This document shows, piece by piece, positions 52,129-61,897 of a stretch of 64,000 bases of DNA (position 1 is the stretch's first letter; every line of letters begins with the position of its first letter). The notes beneath the pieces were generated by a model. The model was not told where the DNA came from. It saw only the letters and a list, made by a program, of their open reading frames with translations, and searched no databases. Origin of the DNA: CALSMU01 sp965230225 (GTDB lineage: Bacteria; Bacteroidota; Bacteroidia; Flavobacteriales_D; Parvicellaceae); NCBI GenBank assembly GCA_965230225.1, contig CBDDKM010000008.1:124001-188000 (forward strand), given 5' to 3'. A program made the translations under genes and the position numbers.

Positions 52129-53655
52129 TCTTACCTTTTCCTGAATAACTTCCTCTACTGGTCTATCCTCAATTTTACTTTGTAACCAGGAATGTAGGTC
52201 CAAATACAACAATGGTCTGGACTCATACTTATCGTACAAGATATTCTCCAATTCCTGCTTTAGCTTATCGAAGTGAGGCTTCATATCCTTACGATCCATG
52301 TATACAGACCTTCTAATGAAATTCAATACTGATTGTTGAACCTGCTGTAAATCTTCCATTTTTAATAGGAAACGATAAGTAGACCTAATTTGATAATCTA
52401 TTACATCATCGTTACCTAATTCGTAATGAGCAACAAGGTTTAGAATTCTTGCAAAGCACTGAACATCTTCACGTAAATGATAGCTTTTACTGTTGATAAT
52501 CTTATTTAAATACTTAATCGCATTTTTAAAATCACCACTTCCAAAGTATAAACAAGCTATTTTATACCAAAAGATTAGCACACGATGATGATCCAATCTG
52601 GAGGCGTACTTTTCTAACTCTTGATCAAACTCTTTAAACGCTTCTACTCCACTTGTAAATTCACCTTCCAAAAAATATTGATTTAAGCGAGCGGTTTGCA
52701 AATAAATAAAAGCCTGAACCTGAGAATTGATGTTAAAACCACTTTTCTTTGATTCCACAAACTCCTCCAGTCTTTTGCACACCTTAGAGAACCGTTCCTT
52801 TTCATTACAATAAAACAAAGCAGATAAGCAATTGTGCATACCTTTCATATATAAGTCTGGCTGCAAATCGATAAACTTTGGAGATTTATCAAACTCAGCA
52901 ATCCAGGACAAAGAATGCTTATAACAAGTTGTAAAATCCTGTACTATATAGTTGTACCAAACATAACTCTGATGGCGGTATACTCTTCCGAAAAAAGAAA
53001 GTTTATCCTCGCAGGTTGGAACATTTGCTTTAAAATGAGCAGCAAATTCCTCGTACTCATCCCTGTTCTTAACGTGTCCGGATTTCAGGTAATAATCATA
53101 CATGATCAATGCCATATCCAACCATTCTGCTTCCTGGTTAATAGCAGCTCTTACTTCTCGTGCTTCTTTGATCAGTTCATCTGCTCTTTCTTTGTAACTT
53201 CTGGTAATATGTCTCGATTCAATCTTTTTCTCAAACTCAATTACCTCCAATAGTAAAATATCGTTTTCCTGATTTCGAGCCATTTGCTTTGCTTTACTCA
53301 GTTGAGTTAAGCTTTGCATGTACAAACCTTTCTGATACAATAGCTGAGCAAAATTGTACAATTCTCCTGCCCTAATTTCAGATTCTTTATGGTTTAGCAA
53401 CCTAAGACTAACCATAATTTGCTCATACAAGTGAGCCTTTATATTAGAGAGTAAGCTTGGCTTCAGTCCTGCAAACTTTTTTGCCACCTTTTCTTCATTA
53501 TACTCTGGCATTTTGTCCAGCAAATCGAAAAGAGCTAAAAATTTCAGGTTTTTATCCCCTAAATTTCTTTTTGCATACAACTTAAAATGCCTCTTTTCCG
53601 ACTTCGAAAGTGTACCAATCAGGTCGAACAATTGATATGAAAGTGTGTTGGACAT
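52111..53655 (-). CDS. Large helical (TPR-like) cytoplasmic protein, unknown
   Basis: 514 aa, almost wholly helical, no signal peptide. It opens with LSYQLFDLIGTLSKSEKRHFKLYAKR and contains repeated helix pairs of TPR-like length (AKQMARNQENDILLLEVIEF, IACLYFGSGDFKNAIKYLNK). The pattern is familiar from Bacteroidota genomes as a conserved hypothetical protein; function unknown. Convergent with the lipoprotein gene (18-base overlap) and divergent from leuA, with about 190 bases between. Confidence 0.8.
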   Translation of the reverse strand: MSNTLSYQLFDLIGTLSKSEKRHFKLYAKRNLGDKNLKFLALFDLLDKMPEYNEEKVAKKFAGLKPSLLSNIKAHLYEQIMVSLRLLNHKESEIRAGELYNFAQLLYQKGLYMQSLTQLSKAKQMARNQENDILLLEVIEFEKKIESRHITRSYKERADELIKEAREVRAAINQEAEWLDMALIMYDYYLKSGHVKNRDEYEEFAAHFKANVPTCEDKLSFFGRVYRHQSYVWYNYIVQDFTTCYKHSLSWIAEFDKSPKFIDLQPDLYMKGMHNCLSALFYCNEKERFSKVCKRLEEFVESKKSGFNINSQVQAFIYLQTARLNQYFLEGEFTSGVEAFKEFDQELEKYASRLDHHRVLIFWYKIACLYFGSGDFKNAIKYLNKIINSKSYHLREDVQCFARILNLVAHYELGNDDVIDYQIRSTYRFLLKMEDLQQVQQSVLNFIRRSVYMDRKDMKPHFDKLKQELENILYDKYESRPLLYLDLHSWLQSKIEDRPVEEVIQEKVRSRGVV

Positions 53656-53847
53656 GTGAATTCTACTACTCTATTTCTCCTTGTTTACCAATACTTTACG
53701 ACTAAAGTTAAATTGTTTTAACATCCCAATCGATTTATTTTTTGGTTTCGGTTCAAGCCTAATGTAATCGAATTTTGTTAGCCACAAAACAAAACAAGAA
53801 CAAATAAAAACTACAAACATTGGATTCATAAATTTTAATCTATTCCT

Positions 53848-54993
53848 ATGAACAAAAAACTACACATATTTGATACTACTCTTCGGGATGGTGAGCAAGT
53901 ACCCGGATGCAAATTGAACATTGAACAAAAACTAATCATTGCCGAAGAACTGGAATTACTAGGTGTAGATGTAATCGAAGCTGGATTCCCGGTATCGAGC
54001 CCAGGAGATTTTGATGCAGTGAACCAAATTGCCAAGTTGGTTAAAAATGCAGGTGTTTGTGGATTAACCAGAGCGGTTAAAAACGATATCGAAGTGGCAG
54101 CCGAAGCATTAAAACCTGCTGCCAGACCTAGAATACATACTGGAATTGGAACTTCTGATTACCACATTAACTACAAATTAAAGAGCAACAGAGACGCCAT
54201 CATCGAAAGAGGAGTTGAAGCTGTAAAATATGCTAAAAACTTTGTGGATGATGTGGAGTTTTACGCAGAAGATGCTGGTAGAACCGACAACGAATTTTTA
54301 GCAACTGTAGTTGAAGCAGTTATTGCTGCCGGTGCAACTGTTGTAAATATTCCTGATACTACAGGATACTGTTTACCAGATCAATACGGAAAAAAGATCA
54401 ACTTTTTGGTAAACAACGTTTCCAACATTGACAAAGCCATTATTTCAACCCATTGTCATAACGACTTAGGATTGGCCACTGCTAACAGTATTGCTGGGGT
54501 GTTAAATGGAGCCAGACAAATTGAATGTACCATTAACGGAGTTGGAGAAAGAGCAGGAAATACTTCCCTGGAGGAAATTGTAATGATCATTAATCAGCAC
54601 AAACACATTGATCTTGAGCACAACATTACTCCTAAAAAATTAACTTCTATTAGTCGATTAGTAGAAACAAGCATGAACATGCCGGTTCAGGCTAACAAGG
54701 CCATTGTTGGAGCTAATGCTTTTGCTCACTCTTCTGGAATCCACCAGGATGGAGTGATTAAAAACAGAGAAACTTACGAAATCATCAACCCGGAAGATGT
54801 TGGCGCAGGTGGTTCTGAGATTATTCTTACTGCCAGAAGTGGTAGAGCAGCTCTTAATTATTGTGCAGAGAAGTTAGGATTCTCAATGAATTCCGAAACC
54901 TTGAATAAAGCTTATTCGAAGTTCTTAGAAGTAGCCGACCGTGAAAAAGAAGTTACCGACAATCATTTAATCTCCATTCTAAAAGCTATATAA
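53848..54993 (+). CDS. leuA: 2-isopropylmalate synthase, short form
   Basis: 381 aa. The catalytic TIM barrel shows FDTTLRDGEQVPG, metal ligands in STHCHNDLGLATAN, NGVGERAGNTSLEE, and the HSSGIHQDGV linker. It condenses acetyl-CoA with 2-oxoisovalerate, the first step of leucine synthesis. At 381 residues it lacks the C-terminal LeuA allosteric domain of about 120 residues, so feedback by leucine at that site is not expected. The frame ends cleanly with the leuC start next to it. A citramalate or related role is possible, but the leuCDB genes directly behind favour leuA. Confidence 0.92.
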   Translation: MNKKLHIFDTTLRDGEQVPGCKLNIEQKLIIAEELELLGVDVIEAGFPVSSPGDFDAVNQIAKLVKNAGVCGLTRAVKNDIEVAAEALKPAARPRIHTGIGTSDYHINYKLKSNRDAIIERGVEAVKYAKNFVDDVEFYAEDAGRTDNEFLATVVEAVIAAGATVVNIPDTTGYCLPDQYGKKINFLVNNVSNIDKAIISTHCHNDLGLATANSIAGVLNGARQIECTINGVGERAGNTSLEEIVMIINQHKHIDLEHNITPKKLTSISRLVETSMNMPVQANKAIVGANAFAHSSGIHQDGVIKNRETYEIINPEDVGAGGSEIILTARSGRAALNYCAEKLGFSMNSETLNKAYSKFLEVADREKEVTDNHLISILKAI

Positions 54994-56370
54994 ATGAGCA
55001 ATACATTATTCGATAATCTTTGGGAACGACACGTCATTAAAAACGTGGATGAGGATATGGACGCTATCTTTATAGATCGTCATTATATCCACGAAGTAAC
55101 CAGTCCTCAGGCTTTTGATGGAATCAATAAAAGAGGAATTAAAGTATTCATGCCGGAGCGTACAACTGCAACGGCAGATCACAATATTCCAACCAAAGAC
55201 CAGCACTTACCCATTTCCAATGAGTTATCCGCTAAACAAGTGGATGCACTTCAAAAGAATTGTAAGGAGCATGGAATTTCTTACTTTGGAATGGGACATG
55301 AAAACAATGGTATTGTTCACGTAATTGGACCAGAACTGGGATATACACAACCGGGGATGACCATTGTTTGTGGAGATAGCCACACCTCTACCCATGGTGC
55401 TTTTGGAAGCATTGCCTTTGGAATAGGGACTTCTCAGGTGGAACAGGTGTTTGCCTCTCAAAGCTTGATTTTAAAGAAACCTATGACCATGAAAATTGAG
55501 GTCAATGGTGAGTTAAACAAAGGAGTAAGTGCAAAAGATATTATCCTCTACATTATCTCAAAATTGGGTACAGAAGGTGCTACCGGATACTTTGTAGAGT
55601 ATGCCGGAAATACCATCCAAAAACTATCCATGGAGGAAAGAATGACCATTTGCAATATGAGTATTGAAATGGGAGCTCGTGGAGGTTTAATTGGTATCGA
55701 TTCCACTACCCTAAACTATGTAAAAGCACACACCAACTATACCGAAGAAGAATTTAAAGCAAAAGCTGATTACTGGCTTTCTTTAAACAGTACTGATGCT
55801 TCAGAATTTAACCATAAGGTTTCTTTAAAAGCAGAAGACATTCATCCGATGGTCACTTTTGGAACTGCTCCAGATACTGGAATTAACATTGGCGAAAAGA
55901 TTTCTGATTCAACAAGAATTCAGGGTCAAGCCTTAAACTATATGAAGTTTGCTCAAACAGATAAGCTGGAGGGGCAAAAGATAGACTACGTGTTTATTGG
56001 TAGCTGTACCAACAGTAGAATTGAAGATTTGCGAAACGCAGCTGAAATTATACAAGGTAAAAAAGTTGCCGAACACGTTACCGCGTTAGTAGTCCCAGGC
56101 TCTCAAAATGTTCTCAAACAGGCTCAGGCAGAAGGTTTAATAGACACCTTTATTAAAGCTGGTTTTGAGTTCAGAGAGCCTGGTTGTTCTGCCTGCTTGG
56201 CCATGAACGACGACAAGATTCCTTCTGGTGCTCTTTGTGTTTCTACCTCAAACAGAAACTTCGAAGGACGTCAGGGACCAGGCGCCAGAACAGTTTTGGC
56301 AAGCCCTGTAACGGCTTGTGCATCTGCTCTTAATGGACACATTACTAACCCAACAACTTTTTTAAACTAA
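54994..56370 (+). CDS. leuC: 3-isopropylmalate dehydratase, large subunit
   Basis: 458 aa, starting directly after the leuA stop. Aconitase-type: DEDMDAIFIDRHYIHEVTSP, VCGDSHTSTHGAFG, and the three iron-sulfur cysteines in GSCTNSR and GCSACLA. With LeuD it isomerises 2- to 3-isopropylmalate. Normal length. Confidence 0.96.
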   Translation: MSNTLFDNLWERHVIKNVDEDMDAIFIDRHYIHEVTSPQAFDGINKRGIKVFMPERTTATADHNIPTKDQHLPISNELSAKQVDALQKNCKEHGISYFGMGHENNGIVHVIGPELGYTQPGMTIVCGDSHTSTHGAFGSIAFGIGTSQVEQVFASQSLILKKPMTMKIEVNGELNKGVSAKDIILYIISKLGTEGATGYFVEYAGNTIQKLSMEERMTICNMSIEMGARGGLIGIDSTTLNYVKAHTNYTEEEFKAKADYWLSLNSTDASEFNHKVSLKAEDIHPMVTFGTAPDTGINIGEKISDSTRIQGQALNYMKFAQTDKLEGQKIDYVFIGSCTNSRIEDLRNAAEIIQGKKVAEHVTALVVPGSQNVLKQAQAEGLIDTFIKAGFEFREPGCSACLAMNDDKIPSGALCVSTSNRNFEGRQGPGARTVLASPVTACASALNGHITNPTTFLN

Positions 56371-56373
56371 GCT

Positions 56374-56952
56374 ATGTCATTTATACAATCAACTGCCATT
56401 CCTTTAATGGTAGAAAATATAGACACTGATCAAATCATTCCGGCAGCCTTTCTTAAAGCTACTAACAAAGAAGGATTTGGTAACAATTTGTTTTACAACT
56501 GGAGGTACGAAAACAATCAGCCCAACCCTAACTTTGTATTAAATCAAGACAAATACAAAGGGTGCATTTTGGTGGCAGGAAACAACTTTGGATGTGGTTC
56601 TAGTAGAGAACACGCAGCATGGGCCATTGCCGACTACGGATTTAAAGCCATTATTTCCAGTCAGTTTGCCGATATATTTAAAGGGAACGCGTTAAACAAC
56701 AACATCCTCCCTATTGAACTTAAGAAAGAGATCGTTTCTACCATTGCCAATCAGATTGAACAATCTCCTGAACTGGAAATTGAAATCGACCTGGAAAGAC
56801 AATTGGTCATTGTACCTCAACTTCAATTAATCGAACCATTCGAGATCAATCAATTCAGAAAACAATGCATTCTAGAAGGAATTGATGAAACCGAATACCT
56901 CATTAACATGAGAGAAGAAATTAAAGAATTTGCTCAGAATACAGCTAGATGA
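56374..56952 (+). CDS. leuD: 3-isopropylmalate dehydratase, small subunit
   Basis: 192 aa. Swivel domain with DTDQIIPAAFLK and NFGCGSSREHAAWAIADYG, typical of LeuD. Forms the enzyme with LeuC. Three bases after leuC, four-base overlap with leuB. Confidence 0.96.
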   Translation: MSFIQSTAIPLMVENIDTDQIIPAAFLKATNKEGFGNNLFYNWRYENNQPNPNFVLNQDKYKGCILVAGNNFGCGSSREHAAWAIADYGFKAIISSQFADIFKGNALNNNILPIELKKEIVSTIANQIEQSPELEIEIDLERQLVIVPQLQLIEPFEINQFRKQCILEGIDETEYLINMREEIKEFAQNTAR

Positions 56953-58064
56953 AAAAGAACATAACCATATTACCAGGTGATGGAATTGGACCGGAAATCA
57001 CACAACAAGCCATTAAAGTAATGGAAGCGGTGTGTCACCATTTTGATCACGACTTTAAACTGACCTCAAAAGATTTTGGTGCCATTAGCATCGATAATCA
57101 CGGAACTCCTTTAACTGAAGAGACCCTAAACTCTTGCCTAAACAGTGATGCTATTCTATTAGGTGCAATTGGAGACCCTAAGTACGATAATAATCCGGAA
57201 ATTAAAGTTCGTCCGGAACAAGGTTTATTGGCCCTAAGAAAAGAATTAGGACTACACACTAATGTTAGACCTATTACCACTTACGATGAGCTAAAAATTG
57301 CCTCTCCTCTTAAAACAGATTTACTGAAAGATGTAGATATGGTTATTTATAGAGAATTAACCGGAGGGATTTATTTTGGAGATAAGGTATTATCTGAAGA
57401 CGGTACTCAAGCCTCTGACTCTTGTTCATACAATACGGAAGAAATTACCAGAATCGCTAAAGCGGCGTTCAAGGCAGCTTCTAACCGTAGAAAAAAACTA
57501 ACATTGGTAGATAAAGCCAATGTATTGGAGACATCCAGATTGTGGCGTAAAACCATTCAGGAGCTATCATCGCAATATCCAGATGTAGAAGTAGACTACA
57601 TGTTTGTGGACAATGCAGCTATGCAAATTGTTATCAATCCTGCTCAGTTCGACGTTATTCTTACGGAGAACATGTTTGGAGATATTTTATCTGACTTGTC
57701 TAGTGTACTTACAGGGTCATTAGGAATGTTACCTTCTTCTTCTGTAGGAGACAAAACAGCATTGTTCGAACCAATTCACGGTTCTTACCCACAAGCTGCC
57801 GGAATGGACATTGCGAACCCTATGGCTACTATTTTGTCTGTAGCTATGATGTTTGAATACTTTGACCTATTTGAAGAAGCAAATGCAATAAGAAACGCTG
57901 TTAATTGGGCATTAAAGGAAGAAATTGTTACTAAAGACATTCATCCTGCCAATTACGAATCGTGCTCTACAGTGGGAGATTTAATCGCTATATACATTGA
58001 ACAAAATGGAGAGGTTAACCTCAATCGACAATCCATTTTAGATTCAAGAAACTGCATTATTTAA
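56949..58064 (+). CDS. leuB: 3-isopropylmalate dehydrogenase
   Basis: 371 aa. NAD-binding and metal motifs are complete: LPGDGIGPEI, RPEQGLLALRKEL, YRELTGGIYFG, NMFGDILSDLSSVLTGSLG, EPIHGSYPQAAG. Oxidises and decarboxylates 3-isopropylmalate to 2-oxoisocaproate, the last specific step of the pathway before transamination. Last gene of leuACDB; its end overlaps the convergent kinase gene by four bases, with a terminator just beyond. Confidence 0.96.
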   Translation: MKKNITILPGDGIGPEITQQAIKVMEAVCHHFDHDFKLTSKDFGAISIDNHGTPLTEETLNSCLNSDAILLGAIGDPKYDNNPEIKVRPEQGLLALRKELGLHTNVRPITTYDELKIASPLKTDLLKDVDMVIYRELTGGIYFGDKVLSEDGTQASDSCSYNTEEITRIAKAAFKAASNRRKKLTLVDKANVLETSRLWRKTIQELSSQYPDVEVDYMFVDNAAMQIVINPAQFDVILTENMFGDILSDLSSVLTGSLGMLPSSSVGDKTALFEPIHGSYPQAAGMDIANPMATILSVAMMFEYFDLFEEANAIRNAVNWALKEEIVTKDIHPANYESCSTVGDLIAIYIEQNGEVNLNRQSILDSRNCII

Positions 58065-59986
58065 TCCACGACCCGGCTCGAAAGAGTCGGGTCTTTTATT
58101 ACCTCCTCGGTTTGAGGTGAAAAAGAAATAACGAAAGTAGTTCCACTGGAGTCCGGCATGGTCATTTCTCCATCCAATTGATCCACAAAAGCATCAATCA
58201 GCTCCATACCTATCCCCTCCGATTCGTTTCTGTTTTTTATTCCAATACCATTATCCGCTACTCTTAGCAATATTTTATCTCCACTGGCTTTTAAGGTTAT
58301 ATCGATCTCTCCTTCTTCCCTTCCCACAAAAGCATACTTAATAGAGTTCGTTACCATTTCGTTAAGCAATAACCCCAACGGAATCATGGTTTTAATTCCC
58401 AGCTCCATAGGGTCTACATTGAAGTGTACCTTAACACTGTTACTCAACTGGTAATTACTTACCAATTCATCCACCAGAGTTTTGATGTAATTATCTGTTT
58501 TAATCTTAGCTAAGCTAGTCGATCCGTATAGCTTTTCATGTACCAAAGCCATTGCCCTAATACGTTGTTGTGCTTCAAAAAACAATTCCTGATCTGAGTC
58601 GTCTTTTAAACTAATAGACTGTAAACGCAATAAGCTAATCACCACCTGCAAATTGTTTTTAACACGGTGGTGAATCTCCTTCAGCATGACTTCTTTTTCC
58701 ACATTCTGTCTCGAAATCACCTCATTTTGCTCCACTAAGCCAGTGGTTCTCTCTTCCACCTTCTTTTCCAACAACACGTTTTGTTCCGCCATCATTTCTT
58801 CCTTTTCTCTCGAAAGCTTATTGATTCTAGTGGTTAAGGCATAAGTAAGAATTAATATTTCGAACAGAGAACCAAACTGTATGGAGTAATAAGCATTGGA
58901 ACTAAAACCTAAAAAGCCAAGATTATTCAATGTATATATACTTACCGAAACAATAAAGAATCCCCAGGCCAAAATAAAAAGCCTGGCTTCTCTCACATCT
59001 CCATCTTTCTTAAATGCCAGTATAACTCCAATTACCAGTATTATTGCCGACATGGCGAATGTCATGTAGTTCAGAATAATTCCTACCCAACTACTGCTAC
59101 TCAATACAGAAAAGATAAATAATCCTCCAAAAGCTACCATGATGCCTCGAAGAACTTTATCCCAGGTGGGAACCATCTTCTTTGTTTTTAGAAATGCTCT
59201 AAAAAATTGAATCACCAGAACACTGGTGGAAATAGCCAACTCTCCTAATATATTATTGGTTATCCATGGACTATCAGGCCACAGAAACTTGTTTCCATAC
59301 CCGGTTAACGATATTTGAAGTAAAGCAAAAGAAACTAAGTACAGAGCATACCACAAGTAACTCCTCCCTCCTATTGAAAGGAATATGTAAACACCAAAGA
59401 AGATCATGATGAACATGATCCCAAAATAGATTCCCATGTAAAAATCGAACTTGCTAAATGCTCCTGTGATTTTGCTTTCAGATCCCACATTCATTGGTAA
59501 AATAACCAACCACTGAGTTTCTGCCTTAATGTAAATGTCTTTGTTTCCTCCGGGAGGTACAAACAGATCAAATACATAGTATACAAACGAATACTTACGA
59601 TCGTTAAAACTCATGCTTTCGTTAATCTGAATATGGCGCTCTAACGTATCTGTAACAGGGTCTACGGTAAATACTTCAACATTTTCTAAACCAATGTTCT
59701 CCAATTCCAACATCAGGTGATAATAATCCGAAGCATTTTCCAGGTTAAATTTTACCCAGGTGGCACTGGTTGCATTTCTAACAGAAGGGATGGAAGAAAT
59801 GGGAGTAAACTTTTTATGTACAATGGAATCAATTGGCAATTCTGCCGTAACATCCTCATAAATTTCCATACCAGAATGCACCTCCATTACTCCGGGGTCA
59901 CCCGTGTAAACAAAGTTATTGTCGTTTGCTGTAAGGCAATACGATATCAATAACAAGCAAAAGGAGAAGAGGATCCTTAACTTCAT
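58061..59986 (-). CDS. 7TMR-DISM sensor histidine kinase
   Basis: 641 aa. Signal peptide (1-20), extracytoplasmic 7TMR-DISM ligand-binding domain (about 30-160), seven membrane helices (about 183-388), a coiled coil, a HisKA_2 domain with KEIHHRVKNNLQ (phospho-acceptor His at 439/440) and a HATPase domain (LLLNEMVTNSIKYAF, RVADNGIGIKN). Probably senses a carbohydrate-like ligand and signals to a response regulator. No regulator gene is adjacent, so it is an orphan. Overlaps leuB by four bases at its end. Confidence 0.9.
   Translation of the reverse strand: MKLRILFSFCLLLISYCLTANDNNFVYTGDPGVMEVHSGMEIYEDVTAELPIDSIVHKKFTPISSIPSVRNATSATWVKFNLENASDYYHLMLELENIGLENVEVFTVDPVTDTLERHIQINESMSFNDRKYSFVYYVFDLFVPPGGNKDIYIKAETQWLVILPMNVGSESKITGAFSKFDFYMGIYFGIMFIMIFFGVYIFLSIGGRSYLWYALYLVSFALLQISLTGYGNKFLWPDSPWITNNILGELAISTSVLVIQFFRAFLKTKKMVPTWDKVLRGIMVAFGGLFIFSVLSSSSWVGIILNYMTFAMSAIILVIGVILAFKKDGDVREARLFILAWGFFIVSVSIYTLNNLGFLGFSSNAYYSIQFGSLFEILILTYALTTRINKLSREKEEMMAEQNVLLEKKVEERTTGLVEQNEVISRQNVEKEVMLKEIHHRVKNNLQVVISLLRLQSISLKDDSDQELFFEAQQRIRAMALVHEKLYGSTSLAKIKTDNYIKTLVDELVSNYQLSNSVKVHFNVDPMELGIKTMIPLGLLLNEMVTNSIKYAFVGREEGEIDITLKASGDKILLRVADNGIGIKNRNESEGIGMELIDAFVDQLDGEMTMPDSSGTTFVISFSPQTEEVIKDPTLSSRVVD
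58070..58098 (+). terminator. Rho-independent terminator of leuACDB
   Basis: GACCCGGCTC-GAAA-GAGTCGGGTC stem with one mismatch, followed by TTTTATT. It lies inside the 3' end of the convergent kinase gene. Confidence 0.8.
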
Positions 59987-60185
59987 TAATGCAAAATTAG
60001 TCGATAAAATTCAGGTATTAAAACGTAAAATACCGCAATTAAACAAGATTTCATAGTTTTTTACCAAAAAAATTGGACTCCCAATTGGAAAAAATATCGG
60101 CAGATAGTTTAATAACAGGAGGTAGAACTCTTAGTATCATTCCATCTTTATTCATTACTGAGAAGAAAAGTCGATTAAATTGTAC

Positions 60186-60193
60186 TACCTTTG
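60186..60193 (+). promoter_or_regulatory. Bacteroidota -7 element TACCTTTG of the ABC-F gene
   Basis: Exact TAnnTTTG match 19 bases before ATG 60213. It also shows that an upstream TTG at 60180 cannot be the start codon. No TTTG at normal spacing upstream. Confidence 0.6.
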
Positions 60194-60212
60194 CAGCCTC
60201 AAAATTTTGAAC

Positions 60213-61832
60213 ATGATTGCAGCTAATAATATATCACTACAATACGGAAAAAGAGTTCTGTTTGATGAGGTTAACATCAAGTTTCTGGAAGGAAACTGTT
60301 ACGGTGTAATTGGAGCAAACGGAGCTGGTAAATCTACCTTTCTTAAAATCTTGGCAGGAGACATTGACCCAAATTCTGGGAACATCTCTATTGAGCCGGG
60401 GAAAAGAATGGCGGTGTTAAGACAAAACCACTTCGAATTTGATGAAGTAACTGTAATCAATACAGTAATGATGGGGCACACAAAACTGTGGAACATCATG
60501 CAGGAAAAAGATGCTATTTATGCTAAGCCGGATTTTTCGGAAGAAGATGGTATTAAAGCCTCTGAGCTTGAAGCTGAATTTGCCGAAATGGATGGATGGA
60601 ACGCTGAATCCGATGCAGCATCTATGCTGAGCGGACTTGGTATTGCAGAGTCTATACACGATAAGTTAATGAAAGACTTAAGTGGTAATGAGAAAGTAAG
60701 GGTATTACTTGCACAGGCTTTATTTGGTAACCCGGATATTCTGATTTTGGATGAGCCTACCAACGATTTGGATCTAAAAACCATTACCTGGTTAGAGGAT
60801 TTCTTATTGAACTTCCAAAACACAGTAATTGTAGTATCTCACGATCGTCACTTCTTAGATACGGTATGTACACACATTACCGATATTGACTTTGGAAAAA
60901 TTAAGCTATTCTCGGGTAACTATACCTTCTGGTACGAGAGTAGCCAATTGGCATTAAGACAACGTCAGTCGGCTAACAAAAAAGCTGAAGACAAAAAGAA
61001 AGAACTTCAACAGTTCATTGCTAGGTTTAGTGCAAATGCAGCTAAATCTAAGCAAGCAACCAGCCGTAAGAAAATATTAGACAAGATTAATCTGGATGAA
61101 ATCCAACCATCTACCAGAAGGTATCCTGCGATCATTTTTAAGCCGGAAAGAGAAGCTGGAGATCAAATTCTTCATACAAACAATTTAAGTTCTTCCGTAG
61201 ACGGAGAAATGTTATTCCAGGGATTGGATCTTAATGTTACTAAGGGAGATAAAATTGCTTTCATTGCTGATAATGGTTTGGCAACCACTTCCCTATTCGA
61301 AATCTTAATGAACGGTAAAGCTGCTGATTCCGGTGAGTTCAATTTCGGGCAAACCATTACTACTGCTTACCTTCCAAACGAAAATGCAGAGTACTTCGAA
61401 TCAGACGATAATTTGATCGATTGGTTAAGACAATACTCTGAAAATAAAGATGAGGTTTACATCAGGGGATTCTTAGGTAAAATGTTATTCTCAGGAGAGG
61501 AAACATTTAAGAAATGTAACGTCCTTTCCGGAGGGGAAAAAGTACGTTGCATGATCTCCAGAATGATGCTACAAGAAGCTAATCTATTAGTTTTAGACGA
61601 GCCAACTAACCACCTTGACCTTGAGTCGATTACAGCCTTCAACAACTCACTGAAAGATTTCCCGGGAACAGTGCTTTTCACTTCTCATGATCATGAGTTT
61701 ACACAAACTGTAGCTAACAGGGTTGTGGAACTAACTCCTAACGGATGCATCGATAAAGTAATGACTTACGACGAATACATTTCCAGCGACAAAATTGCTT
61801 CTTTAAAAGAAGACTTAATGAGTGTTGGATAA
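60213..61832 (+). CDS. ABC-F ATPase, YbiT-like
   Basis: 539 aa from ATG 60213. Two ABC domains in one chain without membrane helices: Walker A GANGAGKST, signature LSGNEKVRVLLAQAL, Walker B LILDEPTNDLD in the first; a degenerate P-loop (ADNGLATTSLF) but intact signature LSGGEKVRCMISRMML and LVLDEPTNHLD in the second. The degenerate second P-loop and overall pattern match YbiT. ABC-F proteins act on the ribosome. Normal length; ends at a strong terminator. Confidence 0.9.
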   Translation: MIAANNISLQYGKRVLFDEVNIKFLEGNCYGVIGANGAGKSTFLKILAGDIDPNSGNISIEPGKRMAVLRQNHFEFDEVTVINTVMMGHTKLWNIMQEKDAIYAKPDFSEEDGIKASELEAEFAEMDGWNAESDAASMLSGLGIAESIHDKLMKDLSGNEKVRVLLAQALFGNPDILILDEPTNDLDLKTITWLEDFLLNFQNTVIVVSHDRHFLDTVCTHITDIDFGKIKLFSGNYTFWYESSQLALRQRQSANKKAEDKKKELQQFIARFSANAAKSKQATSRKKILDKINLDEIQPSTRRYPAIIFKPEREAGDQILHTNNLSSSVDGEMLFQGLDLNVTKGDKIAFIADNGLATTSLFEILMNGKAADSGEFNFGQTITTAYLPNENAEYFESDDNLIDWLRQYSENKDEVYIRGFLGKMLFSGEETFKKCNVLSGGEKVRCMISRMMLQEANLLVLDEPTNHLDLESITAFNNSLKDFPGTVLFTSHDHEFTQTVANRVVELTPNGCIDKVMTYDEYISSDKIASLKEDLMSVG

Positions 61833-61852
61833 TATATACATGACTGAAAAAG

Positions 61853-61888
61853 AAAAGCATTTATGAATCTTCATAAATGCTTTTTTTA
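61853..61888. terminator. Bidirectional terminator
   Basis: AAAAGCATTTATGAA / TTCATAAATGCTTTT pair perfectly around TC, with A-run before and T-run after. It lies between the convergent ABC-F gene and the membrane-protein gene and can serve both. Confidence 0.85.
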
Positions 61889-61897
61889 TATCCTGTT

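Noticed and set aside
60180..60212. An upstream TTG start for the ABC-F gene
   Set aside because: The -7 promoter element lies inside this extension, and the family begins at MIAANNISL.
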